A stretch of 64,000 bases of DNA, taken from assembly GCF_004016445.2 (NCBI RefSeq), contig NZ_SADT02000002.1, forward strand, positions 1,240,001-1,304,000, in the 5' to 3' direction. Shown here in pieces: positions 43,801 through 53,136 of the stretch (position 1 is its first letter; every line of letters starts with the position of its first letter). A program made the translations under genes and the position numbers. The notes below the pieces were generated by a model. That model ran no database searches, was not told where the DNA came from, and saw nothing but the letters and a program-made list of their open reading frames with translations. This stretch comes from Mesorhizobium sp. M2E.F.Ca.ET.219.01.1.1. GTDB lineage: Bacteria; Pseudomonadota; Alphaproteobacteria; Rhizobiales; Rhizobiaceae.

Positions 43801-43811
43801 ATCTATCGCTC

Positions 43812-44291
43812 ATGGTTTCAGATGGCGTCGACAGATTGGGATTTTTGATCCACGACGTGCAGCGCCTGATGCGCAAGCGCTTCGAGGCGCGCGCCAGCGG
43901 GTTGGGGCTTTCCTCGGCGCAATGGCGGCTGATGGTGCGTGTCGCCAAGGAAGAAGGCATCACCCAGGCGCGGCTGGCCGAACTGCTCGAAATCGAGCCG
44001 ATCAGCGTCTCGCGGCTGGTCGACCGCATGGAAGAGGGCGGCTGGATCGAGCGCCGCCAGGACGCCACCGACCGGCGCGTGCGCATGATCTTCCCGACCG
44101 AGAAGGCGAGCGCCGCCTATGCCGATGTCAAAAGCCTTGCCGGCGAGGTCTATGAGGAGTCCTTGACCGGTGTTTCGCCGGAAGACCGGCGCATCCTGAT
44201 CCGGGTTCTGGATACGATCGTGCAGAACCTGACGGATGGCGAGGCATCGTCCCTGGAAAAGATCAAGAGCAGCGAAGGGGCGGCAGCATGA
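43812..44291 (+). CDS. MarR-family regulator of the EmrAB-type operon
   Basis: 159-residue MarR repressor with the winged helix EGITQARLAELLEIEPISVSRLVDRMEEGGWIERR and the wing DATDRRVRMIFPTEKA. The first ATG follows a 20-bp palindrome closely; no strong ribosome site is seen, so the leader is very short. It overlaps the adaptor gene by ATGA. It probably represses its own operon and is released by the pump's substrate, as in EmrR control. Confidence 0.93.
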   Translation: MVSDGVDRLGFLIHDVQRLMRKRFEARASGLGLSSAQWRLMVRVAKEEGITQARLAELLEIEPISVSRLVDRMEEGGWIERRQDATDRRVRMIFPTEKASAAYADVKSLAGEVYEESLTGVSPEDRRILIRVLDTIVQNLTDGEASSLEKIKSSEGAAA

Positions 44292-45487
44292 GCGCGGCAG
44301 CCAAGAGAGAAGACGACAACGTAGCCAAGCTTGCGTCGGCCCAGCCGGTCGCTGAAGCCCCGGCGCAGCCGGCGGCCGCTCCGGTCACGGCGGCGCCTGA
44401 GCCTCAGCCTGCTCCGGCGGCGCCAAAGAAAAAGCGCCGCCTCGGCCGCCTCCTGTTGATGGTCGCCCTGCCGCTGGCGCTGCTTGCCGGCGGCGCATAT
44501 GTCTGGGTCACGGGCGGCCGTTATCAGGAGACCGAGAACGCCAATTTGCAGCAGGCCAGGATTTCGGTCGCCTCCGACACGGCCGGCCGCATCGTCCAGG
44601 TCGGCATCGCCGACAACCAGCAGGTCAAGCAGGGCGAGCTTCTCTTCGTCATCGATCCCGAGCCTTACCGGATCGCGCTCGCCCAGGCCGATGCGGCGGT
44701 CGCCGCCGCGCGCCTCAACGTCGAGCAGCTGCGCGCCGCCTACAGCCAGGCGATGGCGCAGGAAAAATCCGCCTCAAGCGAGGTCGACTATGCGCAGTCG
44801 CAATATGACCGCGCGGCCGATCTGGCGCAGAAGGGCATAAACGCCAAGGCATCGCTCGACCAGGCCCGCAACGATCTCGACAAGGCCAGACAGCAGCTTG
44901 CGATGGCTGAGCAGGGCATCGTCAGCGCCAAGGCGGCGCTCGGTGGCAACCCCAATATCGAGACCGACAAGCATCCGACAGTGATGGCTGCTTTGGCAGC
45001 GCGCGACAAGGCGGCCTACGATCTGGCGCAGACGACGGTGAAGGCGCCGGCCGACGGCATCATCTACCAGGCCGCCTCCTTCAAGGTCGGCCAGTATGTG
45101 TCCATCGGCACGCCGCTGTTTGCGCTGGTCGAGACCGGCGACACCTGGATCGACGCCAATTTCAAGGAGACCCAGCTTACCAACATGAAGCCGAGCCAGA
45201 AGGCCGAGATCGTCGTCGACACCTATCCGGGCCGCACCTTCGAGGCGACCGTCAAGGCGATCGGCGCCGGCACGGGCGCGGAATTCTCGCTGCTGCCCGC
45301 GCAAAACGCCACCGGCAACTGGGTCAAGGTCACGCAGCGCATTCCCGTGCGCCTGGAGCTGACCGATCCTGACGCCAGGATGGCGTTGCGCACCGGCATG
45401 AGCGCGACCGTCACCGTCGACACCGGCGTGGCGCGCGGCCTGCCGTCGATCTTCGGCCATGCCACGGCAGGGGAGAGCGCGCAGTAA
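44288..45487 (+). CDS. EmrA/HlyD-family efflux adaptor
   Basis: 399-residue membrane-fusion protein. The cytoplasmic tail is rich in Ala/Pro (residues 1-50), followed by one membrane helix (LGRLLLMVALPLALLAGGAYVWVTG), the first lipoyl half (ASDTAGRIVQVGIADNQQVKQGELLFVID), a long coiled coil (about residues 135-225), the second lipoyl half (TVKAPADGIIYQAASFKVGQYVSIGTPL) and a beta barrel. It pairs with the DHA2 transporter downstream, although an unusual 293-base gap separates them. Confidence 0.93.
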   Translation: MSAAAKREDDNVAKLASAQPVAEAPAQPAAAPVTAAPEPQPAPAAPKKKRRLGRLLLMVALPLALLAGGAYVWVTGGRYQETENANLQQARISVASDTAGRIVQVGIADNQQVKQGELLFVIDPEPYRIALAQADAAVAAARLNVEQLRAAYSQAMAQEKSASSEVDYAQSQYDRAADLAQKGINAKASLDQARNDLDKARQQLAMAEQGIVSAKAALGGNPNIETDKHPTVMAALAARDKAAYDLAQTTVKAPADGIIYQAASFKVGQYVSIGTPLFALVETGDTWIDANFKETQLTNMKPSQKAEIVVDTYPGRTFEATVKAIGAGTGAEFSLLPAQNATGNWVKVTQRIPVRLELTDPDARMALRTGMSATVTVDTGVARGLPSIFGHATAGESAQ

Positions 45488-45780
45488 CGATACGCCCCGT
45501 GGATTGGGGCGGAACAGGGATTGGTCTGATGGGAGGGGTGGGAAGGATAAGCGTTTAAGATCAGCCGCCTGGCGGCGCGATCGAAACCGAAACCTTCGTC
45601 ACGGCCCCGTCGGTCCTCAGGTTTCCGGGCGGCAGGCATCCGCTCCAACAGAGACTTTCAGTCGATGTAACCCCCACATCGATAGTCGCGTCCCACCGCG
45701 ATGAGGGTCTCTCAACGGAAGGCTTTGCCGCCCGGAAGCCCAGTGTACACGTTTCTGTTACCTGCTGGAAGTTCAGCATT
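45488..45780. other. non-coding gap within the efflux operon
   Basis: 293 bases between the adaptor and transporter genes. It begins with a hairpin (CGCCCC-N7-GGGGCG, 45492-45510). It also contains a 12-bp inverted repeat whose arms are 91 bases apart (TTCCGGGCGGCA at 45623-45634 and its complement at 45726-45737). A 72-codon antisense frame is present but has no ribosome site. The gap may hold a terminator/attenuator or the remnant of a lost insertion. Confidence 0.5.
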
Positions 45781-47313
45781 ATGACCACGCCCGAGCCTTT
45801 CAAGGAAGTGCCGCATCGCGGGCTGATCACCGTCGCGCTGATGCTGGCGACGATCATGCAGGCGCTCGACACAACGATCGCCAATGTCGCGCTGCCGACC
45901 ATGACCGGCGACCTTGGCGCGTCGCCCGACAACATCAACTGGGTGCTGACCTCCTATATCGTGGCGGCGGCGATCATGACGCCGGTCACCGGCTGGCTTG
46001 CCGACCGGCTTGGCCGCAAGGAGTTGTTTCTCGCCTCCGTTGTCGGCTTCACCATCTTCTCCATGCTCTGCGGCCTTGCCTGGAGCCTCGAGACGATCGT
46101 GCTCTTCCGTCTGCTGCAGGGCGTGTTCGGCGCGGCCATCGTGCCGCTGTCGCAGACCTTCCTGCTCGACATCAACCCGAAGGAACGCCACGGCCAGGCG
46201 ATGGCCATCTGGGGCGCCGGCATCATGCTTGGGCCGATCCTGGGCCCGACGCTGGGCGGCTGGCTGACGGAGAACTTCAACTGGCGCTGGGTGTTCTTCA
46301 TCAACCTGCCGGTCGGCATCCTGGCCTTCCTCGGCATGGCCGCCTATCTGCCCGTCGTCGCAAAGCGCGTGCGGGGCTTCGACTTCTTCGGCTTCGCCAT
46401 GCTCTCGCTCGGCGTCGGCGCGCTGCAGCTCCTGCTCGATCGCGGCGGCGAGGTCGACTGGTTCAACTCGGCCGAGATCTGGATCGAGCTCGCTCTGTCG
46501 CTCACCGGCTTCTGGGTGTTCACCATCCACACGGTGACGGCCGAGCACCCCTTCATCGATCCAAAGATATTCCTCGACCGCAATTTCGTGACCGGCCTCG
46601 GCTTCATCTTCGTCATGGGCGTGCTGATCCTGGCCTCGATGTCGCTGTTGCCGCCGATGCTGGCCAATATTTTCGGCTACCCGACCGTGACGATCGGCAT
46701 CGTGCTGGGGCCACGCGGCATCGGCACGATGATCTCGATGCTGGTGGTCGGCCGCATCATGCACAGGTTCGATGCGAGGATCCTCGTCGCCATCGGTTTC
46801 CTGCTGACCGCGCAGTCGCTCTACACCATGGCAAGCTTCACGCCGCAGATGGACAATTGGCTGATCCTCACCTCGGGCGTCATCCAAGGTCTCGGCATGG
46901 GCATGGTGTTCGTGCCGCTGTCGACGGTCGCCTTCGCCACGCTCGACGCGCGCTACCGCACCGACGCCACCGCGCTGTTCAGCCTGGTGCGCAATCTGGG
47001 CTCGTCGATCGGCGTCTCGGTGGTTGCCGCGCTGATGGTGCGCAACACGCAGATCAACCACACCGAGTTGTCGGCCTTTATCAACCCCTACAATCCCAAC
47101 CTATGGGCTGCCTCGCCGGCGGCCGCGAGCGGCAACGCCGCGGCGCTGTCGCAGGTCGACCGTGCGGTGAATGCCCAGGCGATGATGATCTCCTACATCA
47201 ACGACTTCAAAATCCTGATGGTGATGACGCTGATCGCGATCCCGTTCGTCGTCCTGCTGCGCAAGCCGAAGGCGGCACCGGCAGGGGGTGCGCCTGCAGC
47301 GCATATGGATTGA
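45781..47313 (+). CDS. EmrB/QacA-family (DHA2) drug-proton antiporter
   Basis: 510-residue major facilitator with fourteen predicted membrane helices. The DHA2 motif MQALDTTIANVALPTMTGDL in TM1, motif A (GWLADRLGRKELFL) and motif C (GAGIMLGPILGPTLGGWL) are all intact. It exports hydrophobic or amphipathic compounds together with the EmrA-like adaptor upstream. The ATG lies at the end of a 293-base gap; GGAAG is a weak ribosome site. Confidence 0.94.
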   Translation: MTTPEPFKEVPHRGLITVALMLATIMQALDTTIANVALPTMTGDLGASPDNINWVLTSYIVAAAIMTPVTGWLADRLGRKELFLASVVGFTIFSMLCGLAWSLETIVLFRLLQGVFGAAIVPLSQTFLLDINPKERHGQAMAIWGAGIMLGPILGPTLGGWLTENFNWRWVFFINLPVGILAFLGMAAYLPVVAKRVRGFDFFGFAMLSLGVGALQLLLDRGGEVDWFNSAEIWIELALSLTGFWVFTIHTVTAEHPFIDPKIFLDRNFVTGLGFIFVMGVLILASMSLLPPMLANIFGYPTVTIGIVLGPRGIGTMISMLVVGRIMHRFDARILVAIGFLLTAQSLYTMASFTPQMDNWLILTSGVIQGLGMGMVFVPLSTVAFATLDARYRTDATALFSLVRNLGSSIGVSVVAALMVRNTQINHTELSAFINPYNPNLWAASPAAASGNAAALSQVDRAVNAQAMMISYINDFKILMVMTLIAIPFVVLLRKPKAAPAGGAPAAHMD

Positions 47314-47365
47314 AGCGGCCAGCTTCAGTCCGCGTGCATGGAACCGATACGGGCGAGTGGTTCGT

Positions 47366-47794
47366 TCACTCAGGTATATTGGGCACGCTCCAGCGTGGCG
47401 TGGCCGCAATTCGCCCACCCTTTGCGGCCTTGAAATAAGTCGCAGCGAGATCCTCGGCGCACATCGATGACAGGTATATCTGGATCGACCCGCCATCCTC
47501 GGTGACGGGGTAGCGTTCACCGCACGCTTCGAGGCGCCTTTCATACAGGCGCATTTGCCTGTGGCTCAGTCGATCGAAAAACCCGGCCTTGCACTTGTCG
47601 ATCACGGCTTCCGACATGAATTCGTCACCGCTAGATCCCCAGGCGCAAGCCTGATGTAACTTGTGGGCCGCCAGGCAATCGGGTGTGTTGTCTATTTCCT
47701 GCGGCAATTGACTGCCTTCCGGACACTGGACATCCTCCGCGGCTGCGGGGGCGATCGATAGAAGCCCGATCAGGACTATGCAGCTGGTCCGCAT
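47366..47794 (-). CDS. exported cysteine-containing hypothetical protein
   Basis: 142-residue protein with a signal peptide (MRTSCIVLIGLLSIAPAAA). The mature part has six cysteines (VQCPEG, DCLAAH, ACAWG, KCKAG, ACGER, MCAED), probably forming three disulphides in the periplasm. The DCLAAHKLHQACAWGSSGDEF region suggests a compact helical domain. No family recognised. It converges with the transporter gene. Confidence 0.7.
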   Translation of the reverse strand: MRTSCIVLIGLLSIAPAAAEDVQCPEGSQLPQEIDNTPDCLAAHKLHQACAWGSSGDEFMSEAVIDKCKAGFFDRLSHRQMRLYERRLEACGERYPVTEDGGSIQIYLSSMCAEDLAATYFKAAKGGRIAATPRWSVPNIPE

Positions 47795-47896
47795 ATCGCA
47801 TTCCCCTGACGGTATCGATTTCGTGTCCGTGTCACCTTAGCCCAATGGGTGCAGATGGAAAACAGCGCTACCGCCGGCTGCGTTCGCATACCGACC

Positions 47897-47929
47897 GGCT
47901 CCGTTGGCGGAGCCGCCCGCTGGCGGCTC
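47897..47929 (-). terminator. overlapping hairpins downstream of the CAP gene
   Basis: GGCTCCG-TTGG-CGGAGCC (47897-47914) and GAGCCGCC-CGCT-GGCGGCTC (47910-47929) are both perfect but share bases, so only one can form at a time. They lie just past the CAP gene stop. No T-run follows. Confidence 0.45.
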
Positions 47930-47936
47930 GCCGCTT

Positions 47937-48443
47937 TCAGCGGCCGAGCACCAGCGCCCAGTAGCGCAAGGCAGGATCGCGGCCGTCGCGCACATAAGCG
48001 AGCCCGAAACGGCTGAAATCCGGATCGAGCATGTTGCGGCGGTGGCCGTCCGAGTGCATCCAGATGTCGAACAGCTTTTGCTGGTCGAAACGGCCCTCGG
48101 CGATGTTTTCAGCCGCCGCGCCGCCCACGCCATTGTCCTTCATGCGCGAGGCGAAATCCTTGCCCCAGCCGGTGGTGTGGCTCATGCGCTCGCGCGACGC
48201 CATGTAGCCGGCCTGCTGCAGCGCCGCCTGCTCGAGCTGCGCATCGGGGGTCAGCGCCGGCAGTCCAGCCGATGTGCGGATCGTGCTCAAGGTGCTCGTG
48301 GCGGAAGACGAAACGCCGGCGCCTTCGCCGATCGGCACGGACACCGTGCTGCAGGCGGCGATGCCGGCAAGTGCTGCCAGGCCTGCGGCCTTGATCAGCA
48401 TGCGACGGTTCATAGTGGGGAGGGCGGTGGTCGAGATGCTCAT
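47937..48443 (-). CDS. CAP-domain lipoprotein
   Basis: 168-residue CAP/SCP-superfamily protein. The N-terminal sequence ends in a lipobox (LAALAGIAACS), so it is probably lipid-anchored. The CAP domain has RMSHTTGW, AENIAEGRF, LFDIWMHSDGHRRNML (the HxxN signature) and FGLAYVRDG. Bacterial CAP proteins are thought to bind or cleave envelope components; the function here is unknown. The ATG at 48443 is used; one ten codons later is possible. Confidence 0.87.
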   Translation of the reverse strand: MSISTTALPTMNRRMLIKAAGLAALAGIAACSTVSVPIGEGAGVSSSATSTLSTIRTSAGLPALTPDAQLEQAALQQAGYMASRERMSHTTGWGKDFASRMKDNGVGGAAAENIAEGRFDQQKLFDIWMHSDGHRRNMLDPDFSRFGLAYVRDGRDPALRYWALVLGR

Positions 48444-48611
48444 CCGGCCTCTGATACTGCCGATCGTGGCTTTTGCCGGGCAACCGATGAAAATCGAGGG
48501 AGGCGGCGACTTTTGCCGGAAGATCGGTTATCATCCGCGCGTTCTTGAAAGTGGCAGCCATGGGCGGCCACCCTGGCGGTGACCGCCTCCCGACAAAAAC
48601 GGAGGACGGTT

Positions 48612-49436
48612 ATGGCCGGTTTTCATGTCATGACGGACGCGTACGGCGCGCATGTTCAGCCCACGGTGCGCCACATCTCGACCGCGGACCTTTGGGACGC
48701 GCTGAAGCTCGGCGCCAAGGATTTCTGGGCCAAGCCTTCGCATTACGTGTTCCTGTGCCTGATCTATCCGATCGTCGGCCTGATCCTGACGCAATGGAGC
48801 TCGGGCTCGAACGCCATCCAGCTCGTCTACCCGCTGATGTCCGGTTTCGCGCTGATCGGTCCGTTTGCGGCCATCGGCCTCTACGAGATCAGCCGCCGGC
48901 GCGAGCTTGGCATGAGCAGCCGCTGGCACCATGCATTGGACGTGCGCCATTCGCCGGCGCTGCCGTCGATCGCCGTCATCGGCATCCTGCTCTTCGCGCT
49001 GTTCCTGTTGTGGCTGTTCACCGCGCAGTCGCTCTACACCAGCCTGTTCGGCGCCGAGCCACCCGCTTCGGTCGGCGCTTTCGTGCGTGACGTGCTGACG
49101 ACCGGCAAGGGCTGGACGCTGATCCTCGTCGGCAACGCCGTCGGCTTCGTTTTCGCGGTTGTCGTTTTAGGTACGACCGTCGTAGCCTTCCCGCTGCTGC
49201 TCGACCGCGACGTCGGCGCCGTCTCGGCAATCGAGACTTCGGCCCGCGCTGTGATGGCCAATCCGCTGACGATGGCGCTCTGGGGCCTGACGGTCGCGGT
49301 GCTGCTGGTGATCGGCTCGATCCCGCTCTTTGCCGGACTCGCCGTCGTCATGCCGATCCTCGGCCATGCAACCTGGCACCTCTATCGCAAGGTGGTCGAG
49401 CCGGAGCAGATCCGGCCGGTGCGCCGGCCGATGTAA
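48612..49436 (+). CDS. DUF2189-family membrane protein
   Basis: 274-residue inner-membrane protein with six to seven hydrophobic segments. It matches the DUF2189 pattern (ALKLGAKDFWAKPSHYVFLCLIYPIVGLIL; GPFAAIGLYEISRRRELG; FPLLLDRDVGAVSAIETSARAV). The function is unknown. GGAGG at 48601-48605 decides the ATG at 48612 over an upstream one at 48579. It diverges from the CAP gene. Confidence 0.87.
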   Translation: MAGFHVMTDAYGAHVQPTVRHISTADLWDALKLGAKDFWAKPSHYVFLCLIYPIVGLILTQWSSGSNAIQLVYPLMSGFALIGPFAAIGLYEISRRRELGMSSRWHHALDVRHSPALPSIAVIGILLFALFLLWLFTAQSLYTSLFGAEPPASVGAFVRDVLTTGKGWTLILVGNAVGFVFAVVVLGTTVVAFPLLLDRDVGAVSAIETSARAVMANPLTMALWGLTVAVLLVIGSIPLFAGLAVVMPILGHATWHLYRKVVEPEQIRPVRRPM

Positions 49437-49453
49437 AATTGTGACGGCCCTTA

Positions 49454-49473
49454 GGGTGAGGCCGGTCTCACCT
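49454..49473. terminator. hairpin between convergent genes
   Basis: GGTGAG-GCCGGT-CTCACC, extendable by one G-T pair, lies between the DUF2189 and LysE stops and could serve both directions. AT-rich sequence follows on the plus side (GAATTATCAA). Confidence 0.4.
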
Positions 49474-49489
49474 GAATTATCAATGCACC

Positions 49490-50122
49490 CTATCTCTGCG
49501 CCTCGGTCGCCATCTTCAGCGCCAGCGCGGTTAGAACCGTGCCCATCATCCAGCGCTGAACGACCAGCCAGAACGGCCGTCCGGCGAGGAAATTAGCGAT
49601 CGAGCCGGCGGTCACCGCGATGATTGTATTGACCGTCAGGCTGATCGAGATCTGTGTCACGCCGAGCACCAGAAGCTGTGACAAAACATGGCCCTTGGCC
49701 GGATTGATGAACTGCGGCAAGAGCGACAGATAGAGCACCGCGACCTTCGGATTGAGCAGGTTGGTCATCAGGCCCATGGCGAAAAGCTTGCGCGGCCTGT
49801 CCCTGGGCAATTCGCGGACCTGGAAGGGCGAGCGTCCGCCGGGCCTTAGCGCCTGCCAGGCGAGCCACAGAAGATAAAGCGCGCCTGCGAAGCGCAGCGC
49901 ATCATAGGCAAAAGGCACGGCGAAGATGAGCGCGGTGATGCCGAAGGCCGCGCAGACCACGTAGAACAGGAAGCCCAGCGCCACACCGCCGAGCGAGATC
50001 AGCCCGGCCTTCGGCCCTTGCGACAGCGAGCGCGAGATCAGGTAGATCATGTTCGGGCCGGGCGTCAGCACCATGCCGAGGCAGATCAGCGCGAAGGTGA
50101 GATGATTGGCGGCGTCGGGCAC
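49490..50122 (-). CDS. LysE/RhtB-family exporter
   Basis: 210-residue membrane protein with about six helices and the RhtB-type start ALICLGMVLTPGPNMIYLISRSLSQGPKAG. The motif NLLNPKVAVLYLSLLPQFI is also present. It is a probable amino-acid or homoserine-type exporter. It diverges from an SDR gene across 171 bp and converges with the DUF2189 gene. It is distinct from the LysE copy at 11964. Confidence 0.92.
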   Translation of the reverse strand: MPDAANHLTFALICLGMVLTPGPNMIYLISRSLSQGPKAGLISLGGVALGFLFYVVCAAFGITALIFAVPFAYDALRFAGALYLLWLAWQALRPGGRSPFQVRELPRDRPRKLFAMGLMTNLLNPKVAVLYLSLLPQFINPAKGHVLSQLLVLGVTQISISLTVNTIIAVTAGSIANFLAGRPFWLVVQRWMMGTVLTALALKMATEAQR

Positions 50123-50293
50123 GGGCGTCTCCTGGAAAGCGCGCCTGAGATGTGCCCTGCCGCGCAGAACGGCACAAGGGCTTCAAGGCGCCGGCCGTTG
50201 CGCCAGCCTCGATGCCGCCAGATCCGGCCGTTTCTCGACCAGGAGGTGATAATCCAATACATTCCATTCACCAGCTTTGCACGGGTCGACGCT

Positions 50294-51082
50294 ATGCAAA
50301 TCTCCTTCAAGGGCAAAAAGGTTGTTGTAACGGGTGCCAGTCGCGGCATCGGCCGGTCGATCGCTCTGGCATTTGCGGCGGAAGGCGCCGATGTCGCGAT
50401 CTGCGCCCGCGGTGCGTCGGGTCTCGAAGCGGCTGAGGTCGAGCTGAAGCGGCATGGAGGGAACGTTTTCGCAATGCGATGCGATCTCGCGGAGGCATCT
50501 GCACCCGCAAGCTTTGTAGCGGAGGCCGTTAGCGCGCTCGATGGCATCGACATCCTGGTCAACAATGCGTCGGGCATCGGCATGAGGGATGACGAGAGCG
50601 GCTGGCGAGCCAGCATCGACGTCGACTTGATGGCGACGGTGCGCACCACCCAGGCAGCCATCCCGTTCATGGAAAGAGCGGGGGGTAGTGTCATCATCAA
50701 CATCGCGTCGATTTCCGGTTTCAGGGCGGTGCCGCGCACTCTGCCTTACGCCGCGATCAAGGCGGCGCTCGTCAACTACACAATGGGCCAGGGGTTGGCG
50801 CTCGCGCCAAAACGCATTCGGGTAAACGGCATCGCGCCTGGTTCGATCGAATTTCCAGGCGGCGTGTGGGACCACCGTAGAACCTCCGATCCCCAACTGT
50901 ATCAGCGCACGCTCGACGGCATACCTTGGGGGCGATTTGGCACGCCGGAGGAGATTGCAAAAGTTGCTCTGTTCCTGGCGAGCGAAATGGCAAGTTGGAT
51001 TACGGGGCAAACGATCGCGGTCGACGGCGGCCAATTGCTGGCGTCAAAGACGGGCCCTTCAGCGACATTGCCCGCATCGTGA
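50294..51082 (+). CDS. short-chain dehydrogenase/reductase
   Basis: 262-residue SDR with TGASRGIGRSIA, an Arg after beta-2 (CARGASG) suggesting NADP(H), NNASGIG, catalytic Ser (NIASISG) and YAAIK, and a C-terminal TGQTIAVDGGQLL. The substrate is unknown. Start at the ATG at 50294 (MQISFKGKKVVVTGAS), although its ribosome site is weak; the longer frame from 50018 overlaps the LysE gene. Its sequence is slightly less GC-rich than its neighbours. Confidence 0.9.
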   Translation: MQISFKGKKVVVTGASRGIGRSIALAFAAEGADVAICARGASGLEAAEVELKRHGGNVFAMRCDLAEASAPASFVAEAVSALDGIDILVNNASGIGMRDDESGWRASIDVDLMATVRTTQAAIPFMERAGGSVIINIASISGFRAVPRTLPYAAIKAALVNYTMGQGLALAPKRIRVNGIAPGSIEFPGGVWDHRRTSDPQLYQRTLDGIPWGRFGTPEEIAKVALFLASEMASWITGQTIAVDGGQLLASKTGPSATLPAS

Positions 51083-51138
51083 ACCGTGCTTTCAGGGCCT
51101 GGACGCTGACATTCAACGCCCGTTTCTGATTTCCGGCC

Positions 51139-53112
51139 TTACCCCACAACCCGCAGGTTCGACAGTTCGTTCGCGATCTCCTTGAAATTGTCGGAGAGCG
51201 TTGCGCCGGTGGCGTTCCAGAACAGCTTGGCCGGCTTGCTTGGATCCGTCGGATCCTTGCGGAAACGGGAGTCGGAAGAACATGCTTTCAGCGCCGCCAT
51301 GGCCTTCTGGTCGCTCGAGCTGGTCGAGGACATGTCGAGCGCCACCGTCATCACCATGATGTTGCCGGCCTTGGCATTGTCGCACAGCTTCGCCATCTGC
51401 TCGTTCATCGCGGCGGTATAGTTGCTCGACGAATAGTTGAACTGGCCGATCGCGCTCGACGTGCCGCCGAACAGACGGGTGACCGAGGTACCGTTATAGC
51501 CGACGCCGGTATAGCCATAGGCCGCGTAGGTTGACTTGTTGCCGGCCGGGTCGGAGCTGACCGTCGAGTAAGTATTCTCTCCGTCCGTGAGGACAATGAC
51601 GACCTTGTCGTTGCCGCGCTCGGTTTCCGGACGGCCCTCGGTGAAGGGCGGCGCGCTCGACACGGTGCGCCAGCCCCAGGCCATTCCTTCGGGCACATTG
51701 GTGTTGCCGTTGGGCTGCATGAGGTCGATCGCAGCCTTGATGGCTGCAAGCCCGTCCGCGTGGGTGACGTCGGTGAGCGGCGTGATCGGCGTGGTGGTGC
51801 AGCTGTAGTTCGGGCCGGCGCCCGAACCAAGGGTTGGAGCATCGATCGGCCGCGGCTGAAAGTACTTGGCCATGTTCGACTGCCTGGTCTTGCCCGTGGT
51901 GCTCGATGGGTCGTCGTTCCACCAGCTGTTCGCCGCGCCATAGGTCACCGGATCCGGCTCCCTGGGGTTCTGAGTAACCTTCCAATGATTGCCGGGTTCG
52001 TCCGGCGCGAACATCGGCACGAACATGGTTGCAGGATCGCCGACGCCGATACCGCTGTTGTTCGGGCCGCCCGAGGCCGGCGTGTCGTCGACATTGTAAG
52101 GATAGGGACGGACCTCGACACAGCCCTGCCAACTGGCGAATGGCCCGTAGGTGTCGTTGTAATCATATTCCGTATGGCTGTGCGAACAGGTGTGGTTCGA
52201 GCGGTATGTATCGCAGACGCTGCGCGCGCTGCCGACAATGCGCTCGTGGCTGGTCACCACCTTCATGTCTTGATAGAGCTCGAAGCGGCTGAGAACCTCG
52301 TCTTCTTCAGTGCCCCAGCCGGTGCCTTTCTTGTACCAGATGCCGTTGATCCTCTGGGCATATTTGTCGGGCGCATTCAGCGTCGACCAGTCGAAATTCT
52401 CGTTGGCGATCGGAGACAGCCCGTAGACGTCCATCCACGGGGCGTTGTCGTTGTCCGGCCCGACATTGACCGACGCCGCGAACGGCACGAGGCTGAACTG
52501 CACCGGCTTGTCGATCTGCTTGATCTGCGCTGCCTGCTGCGCCAGCGTGTCGACAAGCTGCTTGGCGGCCTGCTTGAGCAGGTCGATGCGCTTCTGTCCC
52601 GAGCCGGTGCCTGGCGTTGTCATGGAGCCCGAATTGTCGAGCACCATCGCCACTTCCAGCGTGTTCTTCAGCCGCACCTGGGAACACATCTCGACCTGGA
52701 TCGGCTTATGCGCGTCGCCGTCCGACGCGCCGCTGAGCAGCGCCGCCGCCGGATGGAAATAGGGATGATAGGTGAGCGTCGCGCAAAGCTTCATCAAGCC
52801 GCCGCCGGTCTGGCTGCTCGGCAGCGTGACATCGAGCGTAATGTTGGCGGGATCGACGGTGTTGAGATTGGAGTTCAGGAAGGCAGCCGCAAAGGCCTTG
52901 ATCTCGTCGTCCGACGCGCCCTGCGAGAGGCGCACCGCGGAGGCGAAATTGGCCGAGTCGAGGGCGTTGAGCACCATCTGCTTCTCGCGATTGAGCTCTG
53001 TGAAGTCGACGCCCACCGCCAAGGCCCCCATCAGCGGGACCGTGGCAACTGCCGTCACGAGGGCATAGTTGCCGCGGCGGTCACGGCAGAATTGATGCCA
53101 GAATTTGCGCAT
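51139..53112 (-). CDS. TadG-like protein with von Willebrand A domain (copy 2)
   Basis: 657-residue envelope protein. Residues 1-45 carry the TadE/TadG-type pilin-like segment (RDRRGNYALVTAVATVPLMGALAVGVDFTEL). A von Willebrand A domain follows with the MIDAS start Asp159-x-Ser161-x-Ser163 and a second acid in VIVLTDGENTY. A large insertion (about residues 240-430) splits the domain and is rich in Trp, Tyr, Pro and Cys. It ends LSDNFKEIANELSNLRVVG. TadG-like proteins act in Flp-pilus assembly or surface adhesion; no tad operon is adjacent. It lies 24 bp after a close paralogue. Confidence 0.88.
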   Translation of the reverse strand: MRKFWHQFCRDRRGNYALVTAVATVPLMGALAVGVDFTELNREKQMVLNALDSANFASAVRLSQGASDDEIKAFAAAFLNSNLNTVDPANITLDVTLPSSQTGGGLMKLCATLTYHPYFHPAAALLSGASDGDAHKPIQVEMCSQVRLKNTLEVAMVLDNSGSMTTPGTGSGQKRIDLLKQAAKQLVDTLAQQAAQIKQIDKPVQFSLVPFAASVNVGPDNDNAPWMDVYGLSPIANENFDWSTLNAPDKYAQRINGIWYKKGTGWGTEEDEVLSRFELYQDMKVVTSHERIVGSARSVCDTYRSNHTCSHSHTEYDYNDTYGPFASWQGCVEVRPYPYNVDDTPASGGPNNSGIGVGDPATMFVPMFAPDEPGNHWKVTQNPREPDPVTYGAANSWWNDDPSSTTGKTRQSNMAKYFQPRPIDAPTLGSGAGPNYSCTTTPITPLTDVTHADGLAAIKAAIDLMQPNGNTNVPEGMAWGWRTVSSAPPFTEGRPETERGNDKVVIVLTDGENTYSTVSSDPAGNKSTYAAYGYTGVGYNGTSVTRLFGGTSSAIGQFNYSSSNYTAAMNEQMAKLCDNAKAGNIMVMTVALDMSSTSSSDQKAMAALKACSSDSRFRKDPTDPSKPAKLFWNATGATLSDNFKEIANELSNLRVVG

Positions 53113-53136
53113 TTGCTCGAGCGGCCCCCTGGTAGT

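Noticed and set aside
45561..45779. 72-codon antisense frame in the emrA-emrB gap
   Set aside because: No ribosome site, no recognisable signal or domain; more likely chance in GC-rich DNA.
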